Shown here: positions 12,645 to 20,583 of the stretch, piece after piece
Position numbering within the stretch: the stretch's first letter is position 1
Layout: each line of letters begins with the position of its first letter
Virus record (IMG/VR): IMGVR_UViG_3300045780_000006
Span: 1 to 34,549 of that record
Length of the DNA: 34,549 nucleotides
Reading direction: 5' to 3' (one strand)
From: a virus
Notes under the pieces: model-generated
What the model was told of the DNA's origin: nothing
Seen by the model: the letters and a program-made list of their open reading frames with translations, nothing else
Databases searched by the model: none
Made by a program: the position numbers and the translations under genes

Positions 12645-14022
12645 AGAGTTTCTGGAGTCCAAAGCACAATACGGGGGAGATGCTGGATTCAAAGCTATCT
12701 CTATTCCTGATATGCTGTTCGACTTCCAAGGCGATACGGTTGAGCGGTCCCTGCGGAGAGGGCGCTCATCTATCTTCTTCGATTGCGGACTTGGCAAGAC
12801 TCCGATGGAATTGGCCTGGGCTGACAACGTGGTTCGCCATACAAACAAGAAAGTCCTGTATATCACTCCGCTAGGCGTGGCCAAGCAAACCATCCGCGAG
12901 TCTAATAAGTTCGGCATCGAAGCGCACCGCTCAAATGATGGGCATCTCATCTCTGGAATCAACGTCACCAACTATGAGAAGCTCCATCGTTTCAATCCGA
13001 ACGACTTCGCCGGCGCGGTGTGTGATGAGTCATCATTCATTAAGGCCATGAACGGCAAGCGGCGCGCACAGGTTACGGAGTTTCTGCGCACGCTACCTTT
13101 CCGCCTGCTGGCCACGGCAACAGCCGCCCCCAACGACTACGTCGAACTTGGAACATCCTCCGAAGCCTTGGGCGTGATGGGTCAGATTGACATGCTCAAT
13201 CGCTTCTTCAAGAACGACCAAAACACCAGCGACACACGCACGATGATTCGACGCGCGCCAAACCAAGGCGTTCCAGTTAGCGCAGGATGGCGATTCAAGG
13301 GACACGCCGAGGAACCGTTCTGGCGTTGGGTTTGCTCATGGGCACGAGCGGCCCGCAGACCGTCCGATGTCGGACCATACTCTGATTCTCGCTTTGTTCT
13401 GCCACGACTCATTGAGCGCGAGCACATCGTAGAAACGCGCACACTCCCCGATGGGATGCTCTTTCCGCTGGCGGCAACCAACATGCAAGAGGAGCGCGAA
13501 GAGCGCCGCCGCACCGTGCAGGAGCGCTGCGAAATGGCTGCTTCTTTGGTGTCTGGAACTGGCAAGCCTTTTGTGATTTGGTGCCAGTTGAATCCTGAAG
13601 GCGATTTGCTTGAGCGCATGATTCCTGATGCCGTTCAGGTTTCAGGGTCAGACAGCGACGAAGAGAAGGAAGAGAAGTACGAAGCCTTCGCAAGCGGTCA
13701 GGCTCGCGGCATCATCACAAAGCAGGTTATCGGCGGATGGGGGCTCAACTGGCAGCATTGCGCCCACGTAGTAGAGTTTGCGACGCATAGCTTCGAGCAG
13801 CACTATCAGGGTGTTCGCCGCTGCTGGCGTTTTGGACAAACACATGATGTAATCAACGACCTGATAGCAACTGAGGGCCAACGCGGAATCAAAGAGAACT
13901 TGCGGCGCAAGCAGGTTGCCGCCGACAAGATGTTTGACGAACTGGTACGCCACATGAACGAGTCAGTCCGCATCGAAGGCGGATACAAATTCGAGAAAGA
14001 GGTAACAACGCCATGCTGGTAA
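12634..14022 (+). CDS. SNF2/DEAD-like superfamily 2 helicase
   Basis: A 462-residue SF2 helicase. The ATG at 12634 follows AAAGGAAAG at good spacing, so a longer version starting inside the preceding gene is rejected. Motif I is FFDCGLGKTPMELAWA (K55-T56), motif II VCDESSF (Asp-Glu-Ser-Ser), motif III LLATATAAPND, motif V ITKQVIGGWGLNWQ, motif VI YQGVRRCWRFGQ. The short spacing between the two RecA lobes is typical of phage SNF2-like helicases. It overlaps the following DNA methyltransferase by 10 bases. Phage-encoded helicase/methyltransferase pairs are common, but their job (modification of own DNA, anti-restriction, recombination) is not settled. The C-terminal region has a basic helix, then an extension over the methylase start. 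Confidence 0.88.
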   Translation: MKYEEFLESKAQYGGDAGFKAISIPDMLFDFQGDTVERSLRRGRSSIFFDCGLGKTPMELAWADNVVRHTNKKVLYITPLGVAKQTIRESNKFGIEAHRSNDGHLISGINVTNYEKLHRFNPNDFAGAVCDESSFIKAMNGKRRAQVTEFLRTLPFRLLATATAAPNDYVELGTSSEALGVMGQIDMLNRFFKNDQNTSDTRTMIRRAPNQGVPVSAGWRFKGHAEEPFWRWVCSWARAARRPSDVGPYSDSRFVLPRLIEREHIVETRTLPDGMLFPLAATNMQEEREERRRTVQERCEMAASLVSGTGKPFVIWCQLNPEGDLLERMIPDAVQVSGSDSDEEKEEKYEAFASGQARGIITKQVIGGWGLNWQHCAHVVEFATHSFEQHYQGVRRCWRFGQTHDVINDLIATEGQRGIKENLRRKQVAADKMFDELVRHMNESVRIEGGYKFEKEVTTPCW

Positions 14023-15089
14023 TCGATCAGAAAATCACAGACAAATACGCGATTTACAACGGCGATTCAGTAGACATGCTCACCGCTTTGAAGGATGAGT
14101 CAATCCATTTTTCCGTCTACTCGCCTCCCTTTGCAACAGAGAACGGAGGGGCACTTTACCATTACAGCTCCTCTGACCGCGACCTTTCCAACTCTCGGAC
14201 CTATGAGGAGTTTTTCTCTCACTACGAGTTCATCGTGCGAGAGATTCACCGGGCCACGTTGCCAGGGCGCATGACCGCCGTGCATTGCATGGATGTGCCA
14301 AACAGCAACAGCGGAAACGGAGACTCCTACACCGACTTTCCCGGCGACATTATCCGGTTGCATGAGCGGTGCGGATGGAGAATGGCTTCCCCTCGCATCT
14401 CGATTTGGAAGGAGCCGCTTGCCGTCCGCAACAGGACCATGACTAAGGCGTTGGCCCATAAGTCGATTGTGGAAGACTCCTGCAATTGTGCTGTAGCTGG
14501 GGCCGACTATCTCCTGATCTTTCGGCGATCAGGAAAGAATAAAATCCCTGTCACTCACCGTCACGGCCTCATCAACTACGCCGGGACACGCAAGGTTCCG
14601 AAAGAACTTCTCAAGTACAAGGGGTGGACTGGAAACCAGATTGAGAATCGGTATTCGCAATGGATATGGAGACAGTACGCTTCGAGTGTATGGGACGACA
14701 TTCGCGGCAACATGGGTGACCGCAAAGAGAAAGGCGTATTGCCCTACCGCGAGGCCCGCGAAGAGGAAGACGAGAAACACTTGCATCCCCTTCAATTGGA
14801 CGTCATTACGCGCGCCGTGGAGCTTTGGTCGAACCCTAGCGAAACGGTTCTCACGCCGTTCATGGGAGTTGGTAGCGAAGTTTGTGCCTCACTCATGAGT
14901 GGTCGCCGGGCGATTGGTTGCGAACTCAAGCCGAGCTACTACCGTCAGGCCGTGCGCAACGTGGATGAGGTAGAAAAGAACGGATGGCACGACGATAGCG
15001 GCCAGGAGATGCTTTCTTTTCGTGAAGAGTTCGATGCCCCCGTAGAAGAAGATCAGGACTCGGAAGACTCATCTGAAATGTACCTATAA
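14013..15089 (+). CDS. DNA methyltransferase (amino-methylating, beta class)
   Basis: A 358-residue enzyme. The motif order is that of the beta class: the catalytic motif IV SPPF (residues 37-40) comes first, and the SAM-binding motif I TPFMGVGSEVCASL near residue 290 comes last, followed by GRRAIGCELKPSYY. SPPF can be N4-cytosine or N6-adenine; SPP forms are more often N4-cytosine, so I do not choose. The central part (residues 90-240) likely recognises the target. The C-terminus is acidic. Its start overlaps the helicase gene by ten bases. It would methylate phage or host DNA, protecting against restriction. Together with the cytosine enzyme at 9155 the phage carries two modification systems. 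Confidence 0.9.
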   Translation: MLVIDQKITDKYAIYNGDSVDMLTALKDESIHFSVYSPPFATENGGALYHYSSSDRDLSNSRTYEEFFSHYEFIVREIHRATLPGRMTAVHCMDVPNSNSGNGDSYTDFPGDIIRLHERCGWRMASPRISIWKEPLAVRNRTMTKALAHKSIVEDSCNCAVAGADYLLIFRRSGKNKIPVTHRHGLINYAGTRKVPKELLKYKGWTGNQIENRYSQWIWRQYASSVWDDIRGNMGDRKEKGVLPYREAREEEDEKHLHPLQLDVITRAVELWSNPSETVLTPFMGVGSEVCASLMSGRRAIGCELKPSYYRQAVRNVDEVEKNGWHDDSGQEMLSFREEFDAPVEEDQDSEDSSEMYL

Positions 15090-15095
15090 CCCAAC

Positions 15096-15128
15096 ACCCC
15101 GCAGGACTCAATCGAGTTTCTGCGGGGT
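15096..15128. terminator. bidirectional hairpin between convergent operons
   Basis: ACCCCGCAG (15096-15104) and CTGCGGGGT (15120-15128) form a perfect 9-bp stem, and ACTC/GAGT (15106-15117) extends it inside. It lies between the stop of the methyltransferase and the end of the convergent helicase gene, and overlaps the last codons of the latter. No U-tract follows on either strand, so it may block convergent transcription or protect 3' ends rather than be a full intrinsic terminator. Confidence 0.65.
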
Positions 15129-18100
15129 GACGTCTTTCTCCCAATCAAACTTCGCTGGCATCAAGATTCCCTGCTCTGTGCCGCCCTCATGCTTTGTGAA
15201 CGTGATAATTCTTCCCTTGCTGCCCGGCTTCAACTGCCCATAAGCTCCCAGTAGATTGCCGGTGATGACCTTTGCGCGCTGCCGGGTGTCACTCAGATAG
15301 TCCTGAAACAGTTCGGCAATATTCGCATTGCGTCCAAGGTTCGAGAGCGTGATTTTCTTGATTTGCGAACCCGGTACGCGCACCTCGCGCAAAGGCCCAT
15401 TCACTGCGATGTAGAACTTCAGCGAACTGGGAGCATAGGGGTTTCCGCTCACTTTCTTGCGACCGCGAATGTCGTAGATGATGCCGTTGTAGGTATCGCC
15501 GTTGATTTCGATTCTGAGTCCTGTTCCCATTCGGAAGTCGTTCAGGATCGTCCGCGACCATTCCCTAATGCGCTCAGTCCGCTCAATGATGTGCGGCGCT
15601 TCCATGGATGCGATGTACGGCTTGAACAGGCCCTCAAGGTGTGCGCTCAATGCCCGCGCATGGTACGTGTCCCGCTGCCATGGTTCGTACTTCATGAGAT
15701 CAGGACCATAAGTCTGCTCGATCAGCGTTTCTACCTCTTCCGGGGTGTACGACTTGCCTTGACGCTTGATTGAGTAGGTCCCAAAGATGGCATCTTCACC
15801 GAACGGCGACGAAGGGTCTGAGCCAACGTAAATGACATGCGAGGTCTTCTGCTCTGCATCGAAGTCGTAGGTTTTGGGCTCAAGGTCATTCTGCCCGGTT
15901 TCGTCAAGATACGCGATGTAGTCCGTATAGCTCTCGGTGATCGTCTCCATAAACTCGCGCTGCTCTTTGACGGGTAAGAGTGCTGAGCGTCCTGTTGCCG
16001 TGCGCGCCAGGTCTTCCTCTGGTGTACCGCCTTCCTCTTCCGACTTGTCCATCGTGAGCCCCATGAGTCGGGCAATCTGCTCGTTTTCGTGCAGCCACTC
16101 CGCGACGATCTTGTCGCCGTACTTGTTCATCATGTCTGGTGCCTCAATCGACATTGCGGAGCGAGTGTTGCTTGACGTGTTGGCGTTCAAGCTCTTCAGT
16201 TTCTTGGCGAGGCTGATGGCTGGGCGAATTTCGGCGGGGATGGCCAGGGAGAGCATCGTGTACCGTGGCAGGACCATCTGGCCAGTCCTGTTGCTGCGTC
16301 CAAGGATCTGCATGAACACGTTGACGTCGCCGGCCGGTTGCGCGACAATCATGTGCCGCTGGTGCTGATCTTTGAATTTCTCTGAGGCGTGGAGGCTGAT
16401 TCCCGTCGATCCAGCCTGGTTCAAGATGAGGCAGTCAACGCCGCCATTATTAAACAGGCTGCCGGTCTGCACGCGGTCCTTGCGCTCGATGGACGGGACC
16501 GAAGACAGGACCGGGACGGGACCCGCATAGTTGATTCGGTAGGAGCGGCCAGTGATCTCTGCCACGGTAAAGCCAGCTTGCGTGATGCGAGTCCTGATCC
16601 AGTCGATAGGCGACACTGGCAACGTCACCGCAAGGGCGTCCATCAGCCTCTCAGCCTCCCGGTACTTCGCTTCTGTCTCGACGTACAGCCGATGGCGCGG
16701 GAACTCTTGGCGGTCATTGCCCATTGAGGTCTTGATGGTATAGTGGAGGGTCCTGTCGAGCGCGCGCCTGAGTATGGTGGACCATGAGAGTTTATCAAGC
16801 ACTTCACCCTCGCTCATGTTCTCAGCGCTCACATAGCTGTCGAGGAATGCACCCATCGTGCTCTCAAGGGCGACAATCGGCTTTTCCCCGCGTCCGAGCG
16901 CTTCGATGGCGCAATCCGCCGCAGCGTCCGACTTCAAGGCCAGGAGGAACTGCTTCACGATGTTGTGGACGATGGCGCTGAACTTGTGATGGTAAATCTT
17001 GATGCGCCGCTTCTTGTATTGGAGTCTCAGCGTCTCGAAGTCGTTCTGATGATAGTCCTGATCTGCTTTGAAGATGGCCCGCAGGGCCTCCGTCACATCG
17101 TCGCATACCTGCTCTTGATAAAGCTGATTTCGGTCGTCAATGAAGTTCAGGATGCTGATGCCTTCAAAGGACCGCTCACGGCGCACAAGCTGGCCGGTCT
17201 GAGCGAGTTGGTGGCTCACGACGGTCTGTAGTGGTGGACCACCGGCGCGGATGGCGTCAGAGACACGCTGGTTGTCGGGAATGGCAATCGAGATGTCCGT
17301 CTTGGTGGCGTAGAGCGTCATGTTGTCCGGCCGCTTCGCCCACGTTGCCGACAGGAACATCACGCCGTGCGCCGCTGGAAGAACCTCTTGGAAGAACGCT
17401 CCCGTGTTCGACTCATCGCCGCCGGCATTGTGGGACTCGTCAAGGATGAAGACGGCTTTCGGCGCCAACCGTCTCAGTGCCTCCTGCTGGATGTTGATCG
17501 TATTGATCTGCGAATAGGTCAAGTACACGGCATTGCGGCCGCGGGGAAGTTCTCTGGACTCGGATATGCGGGTCAGGACTCCCTTCATACTGCTCTTGTT
17601 GGCGAATATTTTGCGTCCTGTTGCCTGTTCGGTTATCGACGCTCCGGCATTGAAGAGCAGCGGCCAGACGCTCGGGCCGAAGCCAATGTCGTCAAGATCG
17701 CGCTGGAAGTCGGTGAAAAGGGTATCTGTGTAGGTGACGAAGATCGGCATAAGGTCATGAAGGATCGTCCACCGGCAGACGGCCGCCGCTACTCTGCCCT
17801 TTCCAACGCCGGTCTGATCCGCGCACACCAGCGCCTTTTGTTTCCTGATTTGCCAGATAGCCAATGCAATGGCGTCTACCTGGAGGCCCATGAAGTAGCT
17901 CTGCATCTCCTTGACAGATGGGTACTCCAGCTCGCGGGCCACAAACTCGTCCAAGTCGCCAACCTCGCCCCGGACACGTTCCATGGCTTCCCGCATCGGC
18001 TCTTTCATCGACCGCGGGCACATCACCGCTTCGTCTTGGAGGCTGGAAAGTGAGGTGTAGACCTCTTGATAAGCGTTCAGGTTCTCGACAGGACGCTGAA

Positions 18101-18179
18101 TCCTGGTCCTGCGGTTGAGGAGCAATAGGCGGGTTGATAAGTCGATCATTTCTGCATTATAAATCAGATTTTGCTTCAC
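15108..18179 (-). CDS. Strawberry-notch-type SF2 helicase
   Basis: A 1023-residue protein, the largest in the window. Walker A is DQTGVGKGR at residues 121-129. Motif II is FILDESHNAGG near residue 245. Motif III-like FLSATWAKRPD follows. The C-terminal half has the Sno hallmark: QAGSTGISLHASEKF and GDVNVFMQILGRSNRTGQ. Strawberry-notch proteins in phages and plasmids often accompany methyltransferases and are thought to remodel DNA in anti-restriction or modification, but the biochemistry is unsettled. The GTG start (18179) has no ribosome site. An ATG ten codons later (18149) lies six bases after TATAAT, so leaderless translation from there is possible. It is convergent with the early operon and separated from the late genes by a terminator. 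Confidence 0.88.
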   Translation of the reverse strand: MKQNLIYNAEMIDLSTRLLLLNRRTRIQRPVENLNAYQEVYTSLSSLQDEAVMCPRSMKEPMREAMERVRGEVGDLDEFVARELEYPSVKEMQSYFMGLQVDAIALAIWQIRKQKALVCADQTGVGKGRVAAAVCRWTILHDLMPIFVTYTDTLFTDFQRDLDDIGFGPSVWPLLFNAGASITEQATGRKIFANKSSMKGVLTRISESRELPRGRNAVYLTYSQINTINIQQEALRRLAPKAVFILDESHNAGGDESNTGAFFQEVLPAAHGVMFLSATWAKRPDNMTLYATKTDISIAIPDNQRVSDAIRAGGPPLQTVVSHQLAQTGQLVRRERSFEGISILNFIDDRNQLYQEQVCDDVTEALRAIFKADQDYHQNDFETLRLQYKKRRIKIYHHKFSAIVHNIVKQFLLALKSDAAADCAIEALGRGEKPIVALESTMGAFLDSYVSAENMSEGEVLDKLSWSTILRRALDRTLHYTIKTSMGNDRQEFPRHRLYVETEAKYREAERLMDALAVTLPVSPIDWIRTRITQAGFTVAEITGRSYRINYAGPVPVLSSVPSIERKDRVQTGSLFNNGGVDCLILNQAGSTGISLHASEKFKDQHQRHMIVAQPAGDVNVFMQILGRSNRTGQMVLPRYTMLSLAIPAEIRPAISLAKKLKSLNANTSSNTRSAMSIEAPDMMNKYGDKIVAEWLHENEQIARLMGLTMDKSEEEGGTPEEDLARTATGRSALLPVKEQREFMETITESYTDYIAYLDETGQNDLEPKTYDFDAEQKTSHVIYVGSDPSSPFGEDAIFGTYSIKRQGKSYTPEEVETLIEQTYGPDLMKYEPWQRDTYHARALSAHLEGLFKPYIASMEAPHIIERTERIREWSRTILNDFRMGTGLRIEINGDTYNGIIYDIRGRKKVSGNPYAPSSLKFYIAVNGPLREVRVPGSQIKKITLSNLGRNANIAELFQDYLSDTRQRAKVITGNLLGAYGQLKPGSKGRIITFTKHEGGTEQGILMPAKFDWEKDVTPQKLD
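18156..18161 (-). promoter_or_regulatory. possible -10 box (TATAAT) of helicase gene
   Basis: Minus-strand TATAAT at 18161-18156, six bases before an ATG at 18149. A transcript starting at normal distance would begin at or next to this ATG (leaderless). No -35 match is seen at 16-19 bp, so this is tentative. Confidence 0.35.
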
Positions 18180-18190
18180 TTTTGACTATT

Positions 18191-18225
18191 TATCAAAAAG
18201 AAAAGGCCACCCCGAAAGGTGACCT
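18191..18225 (-). terminator. intrinsic terminator of the late/lysis operon
   Basis: On the minus strand AGGTCACC and GGTGGCCT (18225-18204, one A-C mismatch) form a stem with a six-base loop, followed by TTTTCTTTTT (18203 downward). This is a classical rho-independent terminator placed after the gene ending at 18276 and before the Strawberry-notch helicase. Confidence 0.85.
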
Positions 18226-18275
18226 CATCTTTGCTCTGGCTACTACCGCAATCCTCCTGTTGTTAAATTTGACTC

Positions 18276-19025
18276 CTAAGGGGTGTGCCGCGCGATGGCG
18301 GCTCCAATGTCGAAAACGTCTCCAGCGTGCTTGATGGGTTGCTGCCACCACGGAACAGGACGCAAATAGTCGGCCCGCGCCTTGTCTGCTACTTGTTGGA
18401 AGTCTATAGCAATGGCGTTGCCGTGCGCAGTGACTCCGGCCAAGTTGTCCAGCATCTCGCCCACCGCTTTGCGCTTCAGCGTGTCGTTCAGCGTGTCCGT
18501 GGTGGCCTGTAGGGATGCGCCATTCGCCGTGAGTTGCGCCAGGAGCGGCTGTGCGGCGGCGATGGTACGTTTCCCTTCTCCCAGCGTGTCGGTCGCGGCA
18601 TTGAGCGTCCCTGTGGCCGCATCCGCTGTTTTATTCAGGTGGCCAGCGGTGCCTTTGACGGATTCTCCCACCGTGCCCATCGTTCTTGCGGTTGCATCAA
18701 TAAGCTGGCCGGTCTGTTGCACTTGCTTCCCGCTTGCCGTGGTGATCTTGCGGATATCATGAATCGCCTGGTTCAGTTCGCATATTGGCCCGTCAGGAAG
18801 AAGGTGCCCGTCCTTGTCTACAGAGGCACATGGCCGGCGAATGAAGTCCAATAGGGCAGTCGTGGATTCCACTGCGGGCTTCGTGGGGCCAGGAGCAGAA
18901 TCGCCCCATTTCTCAATCGCGGTATAGGCCACTCGCGTCAGGCCAAAGCACCCGTAGACAGAAAGCGCCGCGAGAGTGATGGCCCCCGCGGCGATTGCGA
19001 CTTTGATGGTAGTGTTCACGCTCAT
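18276..19025 (-). CDS. membrane-anchored helical protein of lysis region
   Basis: A 249-residue protein from ATG 19025; a start further upstream would add a basic stretch read out of frame with the 31-aa gene and lacks a ribosome site. Residues 5-30 (IKVAIAAGAITLAALSVYGC) form one transmembrane helix. A cysteine-containing segment around residues 60-85 follows, then a long Ala/Thr/Gln-rich helical rod (residues 85-210) with heptad-like spacing, and a C-terminal WWQQP segment. The architecture, with a single N-terminal anchor and long periplasmic rod, resembles i-spanin-like or DUF948-like proteins, but its length is greater than spanins. It is the last gene of the late operon, with the intrinsic terminator right after. 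The role in lysis is inferred from neighbours. Confidence 0.7.
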   Translation of the reverse strand: MSVNTTIKVAIAAGAITLAALSVYGCFGLTRVAYTAIEKWGDSAPGPTKPAVESTTALLDFIRRPCASVDKDGHLLPDGPICELNQAIHDIRKITTASGKQVQQTGQLIDATARTMGTVGESVKGTAGHLNKTADAATGTLNAATDTLGEGKRTIAAAQPLLAQLTANGASLQATTDTLNDTLKRKAVGEMLDNLAGVTAHGNAIAIDFQQVADKARADYLRPVPWWQQPIKHAGDVFDIGAAIARHTP

Positions 19026-19117
19026 GTGGCTTTGTCGATTCCTGTGATTTTTGCGATGACAGCGCATATCGGTTTCAATATGCGCTGCCACAATGTCAGT
19101 TTGGGTTGAGTGTCCAT
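19022..19117 (-). CDS. small basic peptide (31 aa), translationally coupled
   Basis: ATG at 19117, one base after the TAG of the upstream gene, opens 31 codons and its TGA overlaps the ATG of the next gene (ATGA). The product starts MDTQPKLTLWQRILKPICAV and is basic and amphipathic, consistent with a membrane-associated peptide. No clear ribosome site; re-initiation would be needed. Position between two real genes without spare bases is the main support. Confidence 0.45.
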   Translation of the reverse strand: MDTQPKLTLWQRILKPICAVIAKITGIDKAT

Positions 19118-19118
19118 G

Positions 19119-19565
19119 CTAGGCGGTCGTTGTCGAGGTCGCTGTATCTGCGGTGTACAGACTCTCGATTTTCTTCGCGATCACGTCGAGCTCGGTCAAC
19201 ACCTTGGTCAGAGTTGCAAGAGTATCGGGGTTGCTGATATGGCCAACGGCGGCCAACGCCTTGAGGTTGGCAATGATCGCATCCAGATAGCTCGATATTG
19301 TTCCCGACGCGCCGGTATCATACAGCGCTGCCTGGAGAATCTTGATGTCGGATCGAACCTCGGTCAGCACCTTGACGGCTTCTTCCTCTGCGGCCATACC
19401 CGCCAACTTCTCCACGATGATCTCGATCAGGAGGCTGGCGTAGCTGAGAACGTCATCGATGACCGAAAGTGCGGTAGGGGCCACTTTCGCAACCTTGGTA
19501 AGTTCCTTTTCGATCCAAGCTGCGGTACTCTTGGCCGCGCCTGTAATGCCGCTGAAAATGCTCAT
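19119..19565 (-). CDS. helical hypothetical protein of lysis region (148 aa)
   Basis: The ATG at 19565 is preceded by AAGGAGG, a strong ribosome site, so the longer reading upstream is rejected. The protein begins MSIFSGITGAAKSTAAWIEK and is a chain of Ala-rich helices; a hydrophobic stretch (VLSYASLLIEIIVEKLAGMA) may associate with the membrane. A Ser/Thr-rich C-terminus ends the protein. I do not recognise the family. It sits between the holin candidate and a membrane-anchored protein, so a lysis-related function is possible. Confidence 0.7.
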   Translation of the reverse strand: MSIFSGITGAAKSTAAWIEKELTKVAKVAPTALSVIDDVLSYASLLIEIIVEKLAGMAAEEEAVKVLTEVRSDIKILQAALYDTGASGTISSYLDAIIANLKALAAVGHISNPDTLATLTKVLTELDVIAKKIESLYTADTATSTTTA

Positions 19566-19587
19566 GGTGTCTTGCGCCTCCTTGGCG

Positions 19588-19833
19588 CTACTTGTTTGCG
19601 TCACCGGGAAAGGTGGCGCCAGGGTTGTTGATTGTGGCGTTGGGTCCTGTGGAGTTGCTGGTTGCACTTGCGTGACCGGCAAAGGCTCCGAGGGCACCGC
19701 TGACGAGATTGGATGCGATTGCGAGGACGGCGGTTCCAACTGCGACCGGGTCCGGGTGAAAAAGGACGGCCAATGCAACGATCACCCCCAGAACTGCGAG
19801 TAGAACTGCCCAAAACGGCTCGGGAATCTTCAT
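19588..19833 (-). CDS. holin candidate (two transmembrane helices)
   Basis: An 81-residue protein from ATG 19833 with AAAGGGAA upstream. Two hydrophobic helices, AVLLAVLGVIVALAVLF (about residues 9-25) and VAVGTAVLAIASNLVSGALG (about 30-50), flank a short HPDP turn. The C-terminal third is hydrophilic with Asn and Gly. The size and topology are those of class II holins, and the endolysin gene lies just upstream, so pore formation at lysis is the best guess. Its start overlaps the stop of the small zinc-finger gene. A version starting ten codons earlier is less likely. Confidence 0.65.
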   Translation of the reverse strand: MKIPEPFWAVLLAVLGVIVALAVLFHPDPVAVGTAVLAIASNLVSGALGAFAGHASATSNSTGPNATINNPGATFPGDANK

Positions 19834-19970
19834 AGCGTTCCCTTTCCGCTGCAAACGCAGCATTTTATATGCTCCTGAATTTCTTCTCGATGGCCGACTT
19901 CAACCCAACCTTTACCGTCGCAAAGAGAACAAAAGCGCTTCCAAAACAGATTCCTGATAAACCAAATCAT
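19830..19970 (-). CDS. small DnaJ-like zinc-finger peptide (46 aa)
   Basis: A 46-codon gene between endolysin and holin. It holds two cysteine motifs, CSLCDGKGWVE and CCVCSGKGTL, which match the CxxCxGxG zinc-finger repeats of DnaJ; two such repeats make one zinc site. Its TGA overlaps the ATG of the holin (ATGA). No Shine-Dalgarno is seen before the ATG at 19970, and the frame is the same as the endolysin, so in-frame GTG or TTG codons a little upstream may also start it. Zinc-finger peptides like this are common in phages; function unknown. Confidence 0.65.
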   Translation of the reverse strand: MIWFIRNLFWKRFCSLCDGKGWVEVGHREEIQEHIKCCVCSGKGTL

Positions 19971-19997
19971 ATTGGAATCAGGATACACCAAACATCT

Positions 19998-20477
19998 TTA
20001 GCCATGCACGAACATTGCAGCATCATCGTGTGCGCGGGACCCTACCTGAGTCGCCCACTTTGATGCGAGCGCTTGTGATGCCACCTCTTCCCAGTCCTGA
20101 TTCCTAACGGCGATAATCATGTTGTGAAATTTGTTGAAGCTTCCCTCGCCCATGAATGCCATATCTACGAGGGCAGATTGGCGCGGAATCGAATATGAGG
20201 TGAAATCTGCAAAAACCTTCGACAGCCACTCGACTGCGGATATGATGCACTGCGAAAGTATCTGGTTGCACTGCTCATCGGTAAGTTCTTGAGTCCCGTT
20301 GAGCAATGCCTGATAGTTCGCACCGGCTCTTTCCACTACGGCTTGCGCTCCAGGCTGCTCCAGGTTAAATCCCACGCCGATGGTCCTGATCCCGAGCGTG
20401 TCGGCGTAGACCTTCAGCCTCTTCCCTTCATGCTTGATTAGCAATGGGGTTACAGTTTCGATCAAAGTGTCTGGCAT
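19998..20477 (-). CDS. endolysin, GH24 lysozyme family (T4-type)
   Basis: A 159-residue muramidase with AAGGAAGG upstream of the ATG. The catalytic triad of the GH24 family is in place: Glu17 (KHEGKRL), Asp26 (VYADTLG) and Thr32 (RTIGVGFN), with the E-8-D-5-T spacing of T4 lysozyme. There is no signal peptide, so a holin is needed to release it to the peptidoglycan. The middle region has LTDEQCNQIL, typical for the helical lobe. The size is normal. It is followed by the zinc-finger peptide and holin and preceded by a 26-residue membrane peptide. Confidence 0.93.
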   Translation of the reverse strand: MPDTLIETVTPLLIKHEGKRLKVYADTLGIRTIGVGFNLEQPGAQAVVERAGANYQALLNGTQELTDEQCNQILSQCIISAVEWLSKVFADFTSYSIPRQSALVDMAFMGEGSFNKFHNMIIAVRNQDWEEVASQALASKWATQVGSRAHDDAAMFVHG

Positions 20478-20502
20478 ATAAACCTTCCTTATGATCCGGT
20501 AG

Positions 20503-20583
20503 TTAGAACGGAAAACCGACGGCGAGCCAAATACAGAACAAAGTGAAGGTGGTCAGCCAGATAGCTGCGAAAGTGTACTTCAT
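20503..20583 (-). CDS. 26-residue single-pass membrane peptide
   Basis: A tiny gene whose ATG (20583) overlaps the TGA of the fibre gene upstream, with GGAAG as ribosome site. The product begins MKYTFAAIWLTTFTLFCIWL and is almost entirely one transmembrane helix ending VGFPF. The endolysin gene follows after 25 bases. A small pinholin-like or holin-regulating peptide is conceivable. It is short, but the exact stop-start overlap and the ribosome site argue for real translation. Confidence 0.6.
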   Translation of the reverse strand: MKYTFAAIWLTTFTLFCIWLAVGFPF

